A DNA stretch of 64,000 nucleotides, taken from positions 1 to 64,000 of the forward strand of contig NZ_VFJB01000009.1 in assembly GCF_008362905.1 (NCBI RefSeq), written 5' to 3'. Each line of letters opens with the position of its first letter. The first letter of the stretch is position 1. Below the pieces are notes generated by a model. That model was not told the DNA's origin. It did no database searches and worked only from the letters and a program-made list of their open reading frames with translations. The position numbers were made by a program, and so were the translations under genes. This DNA comes from Deferribacter autotrophicus (GTDB lineage Bacteria > Chrysiogenota > Deferribacteres > Deferribacterales > Deferribacteraceae). This document shows, in pieces, positions 53,159-62,315 of the stretch.

Positions 53159-56100
53159 TCCTTTTACGGCGAAATTTGATTTTAATGGAAAAAACTTAAT
53201 AGAAGCTTCAGCTGGCACAGACAAAACATACAGTATAGCTGCCATCTATCTCAGGTTATTAATCGAAAAGAAATTAAATCCTGCAAATATTTTAGCCGTA
53301 ACTTTCACAATAGATGCTGCCGAAGAGCTAAAAGAGCGAATCAGAAAAATCATAATTACATCATATAAATTTCTCATGGGTGAAATTAATGAAACTGAAC
53401 TCACAGATAGCAGCCTTAAACAGTACCTAGAATCAATCCCAAGAAATGAATCACTGTTAAGATTAAAAGAAGCCATGCTTCTTTTCGACGAAGCTTCCAT
53501 TTACACAATTCACAAGTTTTGCAAACGAGTTTTATCTGAAAATCCTATTGACACAAACGCCACCTTTGAACAGGATTTCTCATCAGATGACAAAGATTTT
53601 CTCATCGATACCTTATATCACCTTTACAGACAATGGCTCTATAAGGAAGATTTCATAATTATCTCTTATTTCTTAAAAAAATATACAGACCAAAAATTGA
53701 TTAATCTCATTAACAGCTACTTTTTCTCCATTAATTCTATTATTATCCCTCCAAAAGATGTCATTATTGATGAAATTAAAGATCTACACTCTGAAGTTAT
53801 CGACTTTTTTTATCAATTAAAAAACAACTATAATAAACCGGCAAAATACAAAGATGAATTTTTTGCTCAAGAAAACACTCTTATCAACGATTTTGGAAAT
53901 TTCAAAGTAAGTAATAAAATAATGGAAGCTTATCCAGATTTTGCCGAAAAATATCAGCTTTTATGCAGCAAAATCGAGCAACACATAGAAAACAATATCT
54001 TCAACTCTCTTGAAGAATTAGAAAAGCAACTCAACATCCAAAAGGTGAAAAAAAATCTGCTCACATTCACTGATATGATAAGAAATGTTTACCTTGCAAT
54101 AAAAAACCATACTTTCAATCCTAAAAAATATGGTGAACTTCAGGCTCTTTTAATAGATGAGTTTCAGGATACAGATTTCTTGCAGGTTTTCATATTTGAA
54201 AAAATATTTGAAGACAAAACCGCCTTTTTTATAGGTGATCCCAAGCAATCCATTTACAGATTTAGAGGCGCTGATTTAAATGCATATTTTTACGCAACAG
54301 ATAAAGTAGAAAAGAAAAACAGATTCAGACTTACCACCTGTTACCGTTCCACTAAAAACTTAATAGACAACTTTAATAAAATTTTTTCTCAAAATAATTT
54401 TTTTCAAGATTCAAAAATCTCTTATGAAAAAATCAATGTTCCATCCCTTCAAAAACTACATATTGTAACGGGCGATAAGACAAAAGATCTTTGTATCTAT
54501 TTGAAAGATGTTACAAATAAATCTGGCATTCTGGATGATGTTATTTCGGAAATTAACTACCTGCTGAAAAACGCTCAAATAAAAGAGATTGTAAATGGCT
54601 GTGAAACCGTAAGAAAGATAACACCTTCGGACATTGCCATAATCGTCCCAAGCAATATGGATGCGGAAGATATCAGAGCACATTTCAGCAAATATGGCAT
54701 TAAGACTGTACTAAATTCTACAAAATCAGTATTTGAAACAGACGAAGCAAAAGAGCTATACTTATTATTCGATGCTCTTGAAAACTATTCAAGCAATGTA
54801 AAAGTTCAAACGGCTCTTCTCACAAAGATTTTTAATAAAAAAATCAACGAACTTTCTGAAGAGACAATCTCACATTACAAAGAAAAATTTAGCGAATATT
54901 CAAAACTGCTAACAAAAAAAGGGATTATCCCTCTTTTCCTGCATCTCTTTAAAGAAGAGAAGACAAAAATCAACATTTTAAAAGAAACAGGCGGCGAAAG
55001 AATTTTTACAAACTATATGCACATTTTGGAACTACTTCAAAACGCATCCAGATACGAAAATCTCACCATAGAAAATATCAAAAAATGGCTTTCTGCACGA
55101 ATGACCGGCAGTGTAAAAGAAAGTGAAGATTACGAATTGAGGCTTGAATCGGATCAGAATGCTGTAAAAATCACAACCATCCATAAAAGTAAAGGCCTTG
55201 AATACCCTGTGGTATTTTTACTCTTTTTCAACTATTCTTACAGCGAAAAATACGAAGACTTTTTCTTTACCGAATTTGATGCCACAAAAGGACAACATGT
55301 AATAACGTCTAAATCATTAGCGTCAACCTTTGCCGGCTTAGAAGAAGACATAGCAGAAAAAGCAAGGCTTTTTTATGTGTCATTAACAAGGGCTAAAGGG
55401 AGATGTTATCTATTTGACTACAAGACAAAAGGTTATAAATATTTAGACACATTTCTTTATGGTGCTGCTATCGGGGAAAAACTAAATTTTGAAACAAAAA
55501 TTTCAAACCTTACCAATTTGTTACAAGATACTGCGATAATAAAAGTTATCCAGGATGAAAGTAAAGAGATAGCTTTTCAAACTATCTATCAAGAAAGTTT
55601 GGATTTAAAATTTAATGAGTTTCAAGGTGAAATAAAAAGGGATTATCAGCTATCAAGTTATTCAGCCATTACGCACGGTAAATCTGATGAACTGACTGAT
55701 CTCTTTGATGATGAATATCTTGAAGAGGTGCTTTTCAATGAGCTTGATATAAAGTCAAAAACCGAATTACCTCCAGGTGCTAAAACAGGTAATATGATAC
55801 ATCAAATCCTTGAAACAATACCTTATGATATTTCTGATAAAGAATTAAAGTCTGTAATAGAAGAATTTATTCGAAATTATGGATTTGACAACAATGCATA
55901 TAACTATACTTTTAATATGGTTAAAAGCCTTTTAAATAAACCGATAATCATTGACGGAAAACAATTTTATTTAAAAAACCTGAGTACAATAAACAAAATA
56001 AACGAATTCGAGTTTTATATCCCAATTAAAAATCTGAACGATTTTCTATCATCTGTGCATAATTTATTCTTGTCAAAAGGTGAAAAGGATTTTGCAGAGC

Positions 56101-56459
56101 AAATTAAGACCCTAATAAACGGTAAATTTGATTTCAAGCACTATCTTAGAGGATTTATAGACCTTGTATTTGAATATAATGGTAAATTTTATATCATTGA
56201 CTGGAAAACCAACTATTTAGGGGATAATCTATCTGATTATTCTTTGGAAAATATAAAAGATGAAATTGCTAAAAATCATTATTATCTGCAAATTCTTCTC
56301 TATCAACTTGCTCTCTATAAGTATCTAAAACAATTAAATAACAAAAATTTTAAGCTAGGTGAAGTTTTTTACATATTTACAAGAGGTTTTGACCCCAGCA
56401 AAAATCTTGGAATATTTAGATACCGTTTTAGCGAGGAAGAATTAGATGCAATTGAATGA
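53148..56459 (+). CDS. recB: Exodeoxyribonuclease V beta subunit (RecB), altered Walker A
   Basis: The 1103-residue SF1 helicase-nuclease has motif II LLIDEFQDTD, motif III FFIGDPKQSIYRFRGAD, motif V TIHKSKGLEYPVVFLLFF and motif VI RLFYVSLTRAKGRCY, all intact. The C-terminal nuclease has GNMIHQILE, then LRGFIDLVF and YIIDWKTNYLG (active-site Asp, Asp, Lys). Walker A, however, reads ASAGTDKT: Asp25 replaces the Gly before the catalytic Lys26, and motif Ia reads TFTIDAAEELKERI instead of the usual TEAATAEL. GAGG precedes the ATG. Whether the motor still works is open. Confidence 0.92.
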   Translation: MNFNPFTAKFDFNGKNLIEASAGTDKTYSIAAIYLRLLIEKKLNPANILAVTFTIDAAEELKERIRKIIITSYKFLMGEINETELTDSSLKQYLESIPRNESLLRLKEAMLLFDEASIYTIHKFCKRVLSENPIDTNATFEQDFSSDDKDFLIDTLYHLYRQWLYKEDFIIISYFLKKYTDQKLINLINSYFFSINSIIIPPKDVIIDEIKDLHSEVIDFFYQLKNNYNKPAKYKDEFFAQENTLINDFGNFKVSNKIMEAYPDFAEKYQLLCSKIEQHIENNIFNSLEELEKQLNIQKVKKNLLTFTDMIRNVYLAIKNHTFNPKKYGELQALLIDEFQDTDFLQVFIFEKIFEDKTAFFIGDPKQSIYRFRGADLNAYFYATDKVEKKNRFRLTTCYRSTKNLIDNFNKIFSQNNFFQDSKISYEKINVPSLQKLHIVTGDKTKDLCIYLKDVTNKSGILDDVISEINYLLKNAQIKEIVNGCETVRKITPSDIAIIVPSNMDAEDIRAHFSKYGIKTVLNSTKSVFETDEAKELYLLFDALENYSSNVKVQTALLTKIFNKKINELSEETISHYKEKFSEYSKLLTKKGIIPLFLHLFKEEKTKINILKETGGERIFTNYMHILELLQNASRYENLTIENIKKWLSARMTGSVKESEDYELRLESDQNAVKITTIHKSKGLEYPVVFLLFFNYSYSEKYEDFFFTEFDATKGQHVITSKSLASTFAGLEEDIAEKARLFYVSLTRAKGRCYLFDYKTKGYKYLDTFLYGAAIGEKLNFETKISNLTNLLQDTAIIKVIQDESKEIAFQTIYQESLDLKFNEFQGEIKRDYQLSSYSAITHGKSDELTDLFDDEYLEEVLFNELDIKSKTELPPGAKTGNMIHQILETIPYDISDKELKSVIEEFIRNYGFDNNAYNYTFNMVKSLLNKPIIIDGKQFYLKNLSTINKINEFEFYIPIKNLNDFLSSVHNLFLSKGEKDFAEQIKTLINGKFDFKHYLRGFIDLVFEYNGKFYIIDWKTNYLGDNLSDYSLENIKDEIAKNHYYLQILLYQLALYKYLKQLNNKNFKLGEVFYIFTRGFDPSKNLGIFRYRFSEEELDAIE

Positions 56460-58191
56460 TAATTTTCTAGAAAAATTAATTGATGAAAACATTATAACCT
56501 TTGCCGATTATGAAATTTATAAATGGATTTACAAACTGTATTCTTCTAATATTACAGCTTTAATAGCATTGTTAGTAAACTATAAACTTCGCAATGGGGA
56601 TAGTTGTCTCTTAATTGATGAAATTGAAAAAAAAGATTTAGCCGAAATACTATTTTATGAATCATCTCTCGATTTAAAGTTGCCAGATAAACAAAAAATA
56701 GTTGATGAGCTTGCAAAATCAGGTTTGATAGGCAACGCAAATTCTCTTTGTCATCTTGACGAAAAAAATAGGCTTTTTTTTAAAAGAATATATAGCTATG
56801 AAAAAAATGTAGCAAATAAATTAAAACAATTAGCATCAATTAAAACTTTTTTTAATAATTCAAACACAAAGCAATCCCCGGGAAAAAATTGGCAAGATGT
56901 GGCCATACAGATGGCAAAAATTAATCAGCTTCTTGTCATCTCTGGTGGCCCGGGTACAGGGAAAACCACCACAGTAAAAAAAATTATTAAAAATCTTTTA
57001 ATGGAAAATGAAAAATTAAATATTATTCTCTCAGCTCCTACAGGAAAGGCTGTCTCAAGACTTCAGGAATCACTAAAAGATGATGAAATATCTGAAAAAA
57101 TCAATCCACCTGTAACCATCCACAAACTACTTGGTGCAAACTACACCCTCACTCGCTTTTATTACAACGATAAAAATAAACTGCCCTACGATGTAATAAT
57201 CGTGGATGAAGTATCAATGGTAAATCTTGAACTGATGCACCAGCTTTTAATATCAATAAAAGATGATGCAAAATTGATTTTATTGGGAGATAAAGACCAG
57301 CTCTCATCAGTGGAGGCCGGAGCAATTATGGGAGAAATCTGTAGTTTTCCTGAAATTTACCCTCAAATAAATACTATAAATTCTTTTTCCAAAGAATATG
57401 GTAAAAAACTATATATTCCTGATGAAAACCTTGTAAATATTGATAATCCGCTTATCGATTGCACTATAGAATTTACAAAAAATTATAGATTTAAAGAAGA
57501 TAGCGGTATCGGTCTCCTATCCAATGCTATAAAAAATAACAACTTTACTCTTATTGAAAATATAATAAGTAAAAAGATTTCTTTTGACGATCTCATCTTA
57601 ATCGAAAAACCGTCAAATACACTTTTTGATGAGATTGTCGATGATTATTACAACAATCTCAAGGATGATCTCTTATCCACATTAACTGCTGTAAAAATAT
57701 TGACACCATACAGAATCACACCCTTTGGAAGCGAAAAATTAAATGAAATTATAGATAAAAAACTCAGAAAAAAATTTCTTACATCCCAAACATGGTATAC
57801 AGGCAGGCAAGTTATCATAACCGTAAATGACTACCAGAACGAACTATTCAATGGAGATATAGGTATTTGTATGAAAAAAGATAATAAAGAGTATATAGCC
57901 TTTTTAAGAACAGGTGATGAAAATTATAAATATCTGCACCCATCCCTTTTACCTGCCTACGATCTTGCCTTTGCCATGACTGTGCACAAAAGTCAGGGTT
58001 CAGAGTTTGATAAAGTTTATTTTTTCATAGGTCAAAAAGAATCAGATCTTTTGAATAGGGAACTCATTTATACTGCCATCACAAGAGCCAGAAAAAAGAT
58101 TATTATCATAGGCAATAAAGACTTACTTTTTAACAGTCTAATGAAGAAAACCACCCGCAAATCCGCTCTATCCGACATGCTTTATAGGTAA
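56446..58191 (+). CDS. recD: Exodeoxyribonuclease V alpha subunit (RecD)
   Basis: The 581-residue SF1B helicase has motif I ISGGPGTGKTTTVKKI (about residues 165-180), Ia SAPTGKAVSRLQESL, II VIIVDEVSMVNLELM, III LILLGDKDQLSSVEAGAIMGE, IV NYRF, V AMTVHKSQGSEFDKVYFF and VI YTAITRARKKIIIIG. All are intact, so RecD should be an active 5'-3' motor. GAGGAAG precedes the ATG, which overlaps recB by 14 bp. Length matches the family. Confidence 0.95.
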   Translation: MQLNDNFLEKLIDENIITFADYEIYKWIYKLYSSNITALIALLVNYKLRNGDSCLLIDEIEKKDLAEILFYESSLDLKLPDKQKIVDELAKSGLIGNANSLCHLDEKNRLFFKRIYSYEKNVANKLKQLASIKTFFNNSNTKQSPGKNWQDVAIQMAKINQLLVISGGPGTGKTTTVKKIIKNLLMENEKLNIILSAPTGKAVSRLQESLKDDEISEKINPPVTIHKLLGANYTLTRFYYNDKNKLPYDVIIVDEVSMVNLELMHQLLISIKDDAKLILLGDKDQLSSVEAGAIMGEICSFPEIYPQINTINSFSKEYGKKLYIPDENLVNIDNPLIDCTIEFTKNYRFKEDSGIGLLSNAIKNNNFTLIENIISKKISFDDLILIEKPSNTLFDEIVDDYYNNLKDDLLSTLTAVKILTPYRITPFGSEKLNEIIDKKLRKKFLTSQTWYTGRQVIITVNDYQNELFNGDIGICMKKDNKEYIAFLRTGDENYKYLHPSLLPAYDLAFAMTVHKSQGSEFDKVYFFIGQKESDLLNRELIYTAITRARKKIIIIGNKDLLFNSLMKKTTRKSALSDMLYR

Positions 58192-58245
58192 TTTCTACTG
58201 AAGAATTTCTTTTGATATTAATAAGATTGGGAAATAACCCCTCTG

Positions 58246-58269
58246 AGTTCTTTTTGAAAGGACTTTTTC
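58246..58269 (+). terminator. Terminator-like hairpin after recD
   Basis: AGTTCTTT, a TTG loop and AAAGGACT are followed by TTTTT. It lies 55 bp after the recD stop in the convergent gap. One G-T pair is in the stem. Confidence 0.5.
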
Positions 58270-58281
58270 AGTGGACGCCAA

Positions 58282-59169
58282 TTATTTTAAATAATCGGAT
58301 AAAGTCTTTTCGATATCCTTCTGAATAATACCCATTATTTGAAAAATTTCATTATTCTCACATGTATTGCCCTCTCTGAGCATTTCAAACTGATCTCTTG
58401 CAATAGGAAACCAGGAAAATTTGCCAAAAAGTTTTATTGCAAAATCAATTATAAACTCAGGCACTGGAATTAAAACTCTCTTTCTACCCGTAATTTCCAT
58501 TATGAGCTTTAAAATCTCCTTATAGCTTAATATCTTATTCCCGCATACAGTAAATGTTTTGTTAAAAGTCTTTTCATTTTCTATCGATTTAACAAATATC
58601 TCTGCTACTTCATAGACACTCACCGGCTGCATAGGATATGAACCGTCACCAAAATAAGAAAAAACAGGCATTTTTTTCATGAAATCATTTAACATATTTA
58701 TAAAAGAATCATCAGGTCCATAAATTATAGAAGGTTTAAATATTGTATAAGTTAAGCCTGAATTTCTCACATATTCTTCAGCTCTAAATTTTGTCTTGTG
58801 ATAAGTAGTAACACCATCTTCTCTCGCACCATTTGCAGACATGTGGATAAAACGCTTTACATTAGCCTTTACAGTTTCATCAACCAATAACTTCGTTGCT
58901 TCATAATGCATTTTTTCAAAGGTAACTCCCTTTGATGGAAATTCCCTTATTATCCCTACAAGATGAATAACTGTATCAACATCTTTTAAAGCATCAGAGT
59001 AGCTTTCAGGTTTTAAAGCATCACCCACTACAATTTGAATCCTGTCATCCTTCACTTTCAATCTGACAGGATCTCTTACAAGAACAATGGGTTCATAACC
59101 GTATTTCAGCAGCGTTTTTAAAATTTCTGTTCCAACAAAACCCGTACCACCTGTTAAAAAAATTTTCAT
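58282..59169 (-). CDS. Atypical short-chain dehydrogenase (NDUFA9-like NAD(P)-binding protein)
   Basis: This 295-residue extended Rossmann-fold protein has an N-terminal nucleotide-binding loop MKIFLTGGTGFVGTEIL with the TGGTGFVG pattern of atypical SDRs. VDTVIHLVGIIREFP (about 69-83) and the YHKTKFRAEEYVRNSGLTYTIFKPSIIYGP region (about 122-151), with Tyr and Lys in a YxxxK setting, are typical of the complex I NDUFA9-like/UDP-sugar epimerase-like group. Substrate unknown. GAGGAG precedes the ATG, 8 bp after the DUF4139 gene. Confidence 0.8.
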   Translation of the reverse strand: MKIFLTGGTGFVGTEILKTLLKYGYEPIVLVRDPVRLKVKDDRIQIVVGDALKPESYSDALKDVDTVIHLVGIIREFPSKGVTFEKMHYEATKLLVDETVKANVKRFIHMSANGAREDGVTTYHKTKFRAEEYVRNSGLTYTIFKPSIIYGPDDSFINMLNDFMKKMPVFSYFGDGSYPMQPVSVYEVAEIFVKSIENEKTFNKTFTVCGNKILSYKEILKLIMEITGRKRVLIPVPEFIIDFAIKLFGKFSWFPIARDQFEMLREGNTCENNEIFQIMGIIQKDIEKTLSDYLK

Positions 59170-59177
59170 TCAACTCC

Positions 59178-60545
59178 TCAGTAAGTAATCTCTATATCCT
59201 TATCATACAATATAGTATAGCTCACATTTATTTCCACAGTATCATTTGGTAAGATTTCTACACTACAAGTAAGTTTCCCTTTTTCACCTACGCTGCATGA
59301 TGGATTATCAACTTTAACATCTTTGACTTCAATTTTCTCATCAGCAGAAACAGGCACCCTATCCACCACAATTACATTATAACTTTTACTCCCAACATTT
59401 GTTAATACTATCTTATATCCATCTGTAATCTTCTTTTTATTGCCAAAAAATCCTGATCTTTCTTGATAATCAATATTTCTTTTTCTTTCTACTTTAATAT
59501 CATACAATTTTCCGGCAACAACTCTGTACCTACCATCCTCAAGCTTACCGTAAACATTTGTAAACACCTCACCATCTATTTTTACTCTCCACCTGTTATT
59601 CTCTATATCAAAAGGGACATCAAAAGTTATCTCCTTATAAACCTCATTACTCAAATAAGGATATGTCATAAGGTTGAAATCGGCTATTTTTACTGCACTG
59701 TTAACAATGTACATCTTCCTCAATCCATTGGATGGTAAAAATAAATCATTCAGAGTATACACTCTGTTCCCCTTCTCTTTTGCTTTTGCAGGTTTTGCCA
59801 TATCCATTTTCTCCGTAGCGGGAGCAGCCTTAAAAAGCATTTTTGGCATTTCCCTCTGTCTGATCACAAGAGGTTCAAAAGTAAAACCTTTTTGATAACC
59901 ACCACTATTCTTGAAATAGAGATTTGCTATCTCCGCCCTAATATCGACACCACTTTTATTTTGAAGATTAATCTTTTTAAAAACTATTACCTTAGCCTTA
60001 TTGCCAGCAACCTGCCCCACTTCAAGTTCATTTTCTATATTAAAGGAGATACCAGAAAACTTTAAAACCAAATCTTTGCAACTAGTTGTATCAGTAAAAT
60101 ATGGAAGTTTACTTTTTGCCCCCAATTGAAAATCTGTATTTAATTTATCAATTTCTTGCTCTAATCTCTCTTTATTTATCTTAATCCTTGTAAATTCTTT
60201 TGAAATCTTATCCATTAACACAAAACTGTTATCATCTTTAATATTAAAATTTTTGGCCACATTATCTAATATGTTTTCTTTATAGTTTAGATAAATAATC
60301 TGTTCATCCAATGATTTTACCTTTTTAAAAATGTTACAAAGATAGCAACTATTTTCCACTTCACCTTTTGGATAAATATAATGCTCTTCTCCATCGCATA
60401 AAACTTTTATGTCTTTATTAAACCCTACAAAACCATCCGACAGTTTTGTATTATAAATCGTTATATCTCTATAAATTTCTACCGTTGATGCAAAACCAAA
60501 GTTTACAGTAAATAACATAAACAAACCTATCAGTAGTTTTTTCAT
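59178..60545 (-). CDS. DUF4139-domain exported protein
   Basis: A 455-residue protein with a signal peptide (MKKLLIGLFMLFTVNFGFAS). A central coiled coil lies about 108-150. The C-terminal half (from about residue 240) has the DUF4139 features: RVYTLNDLFLPSNGLRKMYIV, then TFDVPFDIENNRWRVKIDGEVF and GYKIVLTNVGSKSYNVIVVDRVPVS. Two cysteines, CYLCN, lie near 67-71. Family members are mostly uncharacterised surface or periplasmic proteins. AAGGAGG precedes the ATG. It overlaps the radC stop by 4 bp, an odd partnership with no obvious meaning. Confidence 0.8.
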   Translation of the reverse strand: MKKLLIGLFMLFTVNFGFASTVEIYRDITIYNTKLSDGFVGFNKDIKVLCDGEEHYIYPKGEVENSCYLCNIFKKVKSLDEQIIYLNYKENILDNVAKNFNIKDDNSFVLMDKISKEFTRIKINKERLEQEIDKLNTDFQLGAKSKLPYFTDTTSCKDLVLKFSGISFNIENELEVGQVAGNKAKVIVFKKINLQNKSGVDIRAEIANLYFKNSGGYQKGFTFEPLVIRQREMPKMLFKAAPATEKMDMAKPAKAKEKGNRVYTLNDLFLPSNGLRKMYIVNSAVKIADFNLMTYPYLSNEVYKEITFDVPFDIENNRWRVKIDGEVFTNVYGKLEDGRYRVVAGKLYDIKVERKRNIDYQERSGFFGNKKKITDGYKIVLTNVGSKSYNVIVVDRVPVSADEKIEVKDVKVDNPSCSVGEKGKLTCSVEILPNDTVEINVSYTILYDKDIEITY

Positions 60546-61207
60546 AAAATTCCCTCCTTTTTAAAAGATAGATATCCATTTTTATAAACAATTATATGAT
60601 CTAATAACCTTATACCAACAGTTGATAAAGCACTTTCCACTGTTTCTGTAAACACTTTATCCCCATTTGACGGTGTAAGATTGCCAGAGGGGTGATTATG
60701 GGCAAGAATTACAGATACAGCATTTTCCAGCAAAGCTTTCTTTACTATTTCTCTTGGCGGAATGTAAGATTCATTAACAGTCCCTGCACTTTCTATTTTG
60801 CAGGAAATCAGTCCATTTTTTGAGTCAAGATAAAGCACAGCGATCTTTTCCACATTTTCAAAGCCTATCTGATACTTCAAATACTTGAACACTTTCTCGG
60901 GATTATCAAAGACTTTCTCTTCTAAAACCTTTGCACTTTCCACCCTTCTATAAAACTCCTGCAATAATCTGAACATCAATACTGTCTCACCACCCACCCC
61001 TTCAATATCTTCATTAACATTGAAAATATTAGCAACTCCCTTTACTTCATCCAGAATCTTTTTGGCTAAAGGTTTTACATCCTTTCCTCTTATAACATAA
61101 CCCAAAATAAGCTCAATTATTTCATAATCTTGTAAAGATTCTGGATGCGCCTTAAATCTCTCTTTCAATCTCTTACGGTGTCCAAGATAATAAGGCTTTT
61201 CACTCAT
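60542..61207 (-). CDS. radC: RadC/JAB-domain protein
   Basis: The 221-residue protein has an N-terminal helix-hairpin-helix-like region (DYEIIELILGYVIRGKDVKPLAKKIL) and a C-terminal JAB/MPN domain. VILAHNHPSGNLTPSNGDKVFTE contains the metal-binding HxHPSG followed by the D of the JAMM motif, with the upstream acidic residue in the SCKIESAGTVNESYIPPRE stretch. The historical DNA-repair assignment is doubtful; biochemical function is unknown. No Shine-Dalgarno is present, and a TATAAT box ends 6 nt before the ATG, suggesting a leaderless mRNA. Confidence 0.9.
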   Translation of the reverse strand: MSEKPYYLGHRKRLKERFKAHPESLQDYEIIELILGYVIRGKDVKPLAKKILDEVKGVANIFNVNEDIEGVGGETVLMFRLLQEFYRRVESAKVLEEKVFDNPEKVFKYLKYQIGFENVEKIAVLYLDSKNGLISCKIESAGTVNESYIPPREIVKKALLENAVSVILAHNHPSGNLTPSNGDKVFTETVESALSTVGIRLLDHIIVYKNGYLSFKKEGIL

Positions 61208-61213
61208 GGATTG

Positions 61214-61242
61214 ATTATAACATAATTTTACTTCAAATCAAA
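61214..61242 (-). promoter_or_regulatory. Promoter of radC, abutting its start codon
   Basis: TATAAT (61214-61219) with TTTGAT (61237-61242) 17 bp upstream on the minus strand. The ATG at 61207 lies 6 nt from the -10 box. The -35 boxes of radC and lrgA lie back to back around a near-palindrome TTCAAAT/ATTTGAA (61232-61251). Confidence 0.65.
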
Positions 61243-61246
61243 ATAT

Positions 61247-61274
61247 TTGAAATTTTGAATACTTATGCTAAAAT
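61247..61274 (+). promoter_or_regulatory. Promoter of the lrgA-like gene, abutting its start codon
   Basis: TTGAAA (61247-61252), 16 bp, TAAAAT (61269-61274). The ATG at 61280 starts 5 nt downstream. This is the same box sequences and spacing as the recC promoter. Confidence 0.65.
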
Positions 61275-61279
61275 AGGTT

Positions 61280-61630
61280 ATGATTCAGGGCCTTACAATT
61301 ATTTTTCTATTTCTTTTCATTGGTGATACTATCTCAAACCTTTTTAAAATTCCTATCCCTGGAAATGTTATAGGTATGATTTTATTAACAGGGGCTTTGA
61401 AATTTGAAATAATAAAATTAAAAAATGTAAAACCTGCGGCAGATATCCTTGTAAAAAATATGGCATTTCTTTTTATCCCACCTGGTGTTGGTATTATGAT
61501 TTATTTTGATCTCATAAAAAAGGAGCTCATACCTATAATTGTGTCATACTTTTTTAGCACTTTAGCCGTACTATTTGTAGTGGGAAAAATACAACAAGCG
61601 TTGGATAAAAAAAATGAAAAGTCTAATTGA
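61280..61630 (+). CDS. LrgA/CidA-family membrane protein
   Basis: A 116-residue protein with four membrane segments. IPIPGNVIGMILLTGALKF (about 22-40) is the family signature region and FLFIPPGVGIMIYFDLI (about 71-87) the second. Holin-like or small-molecule transport roles have been proposed for the family, with recent work favouring export of by-products. It overlaps the LrgB-like gene by 17 bp, as usual for these pairs. The start codon is directly after a -10 box (leaderless candidate). Confidence 0.87.
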   Translation: MIQGLTIIFLFLFIGDTISNLFKIPIPGNVIGMILLTGALKFEIIKLKNVKPAADILVKNMAFLFIPPGVGIMIYFDLIKKELIPIIVSYFFSTLAVLFVVGKIQQALDKKNEKSN

Positions 61631-62315
61631 AACACCTGTTTTTGCCGTAATGATAACATTTATGGTATTTTATCTTGCAACCAAACTTTATACCAAATAT
61701 CGCTTCATCCTTTTTAATCCAGTGCTTGTCTCAATCACTTCGTTAATAGTTATTTTAAAAACAATAAACCTTGATTATCATACCTATTTTAAAGGAGCAA
61801 AAATAATCAGTTTTTTTCTTGGCCCATCTGTGGTAGCACTTGGAGTCCCACTATATTTACAGTTTGAAGAAATCAAAAAAAGAGGTATCCCTATTCTTAT
61901 TTCCATTACAATTGGTAGTATAGTTGGTATTTTATCGGCTGCTTTGACTGCAAAGCTGCTTGGCGCATCTAAAACTGTAGTGGCTTCCATAGCTCCAAAA
62001 TCTGTCACAACTCCAATAGCAATGGGAATCTCTGAAAAAATAGGTGGAATCCCTTCTCTTACTGCAGCCATTGTAATTGCTACAGGCGTTCTTGGAGCAG
62101 TCATCGGACCCGCATTTCTAAAACTTACAGGAATTAAAAATAAAATAGCTATCGGACTTGCTATCGGAAGTGCCTCCCATGGTATCGGCACAGCCAGAGC
62201 CTTTGAAGAAGGTGAATTGGAAGGAGCATCAAGCTCTCTTGCCATCTGCCTAAATGGAATTGCAACTGCTATCTTTACACCAATCATTTTTTACATTATT
62301 TATAAGTTGCTATGA
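61614..62315 (+). CDS. LrgB/CidB-family membrane protein
   Basis: The 233-residue protein has about seven membrane helices. FLGPSVVALGVPLYLQFEEIK (about 63-83), SIAPKSVTTPIAMGISEKIGG and GSASHGIGTARAFEEGE (about 186-202) are family signatures. It is the partner of the preceding LrgA-like protein and overlaps it. The pseudouridine synthase gene overlaps its stop by 4 bp (ATGA), so three genes form one transcript. Confidence 0.9.
   Translation: MKSLIETPVFAVMITFMVFYLATKLYTKYRFILFNPVLVSITSLIVILKTINLDYHTYFKGAKIISFFLGPSVVALGVPLYLQFEEIKKRGIPILISITIGSIVGILSAALTAKLLGASKTVVASIAPKSVTTPIAMGISEKIGGIPSLTAAIVIATGVLGAVIGPAFLKLTGIKNKIAIGLAIGSASHGIGTARAFEEGELEGASSSLAICLNGIATAIFTPIIFYIIYKLL

Noticed and set aside
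61784-62287. Minus-strand 167-residue frame inside the LrgB-like gene
   Set aside because: Antisense shadow of a membrane protein gene; no independent support.
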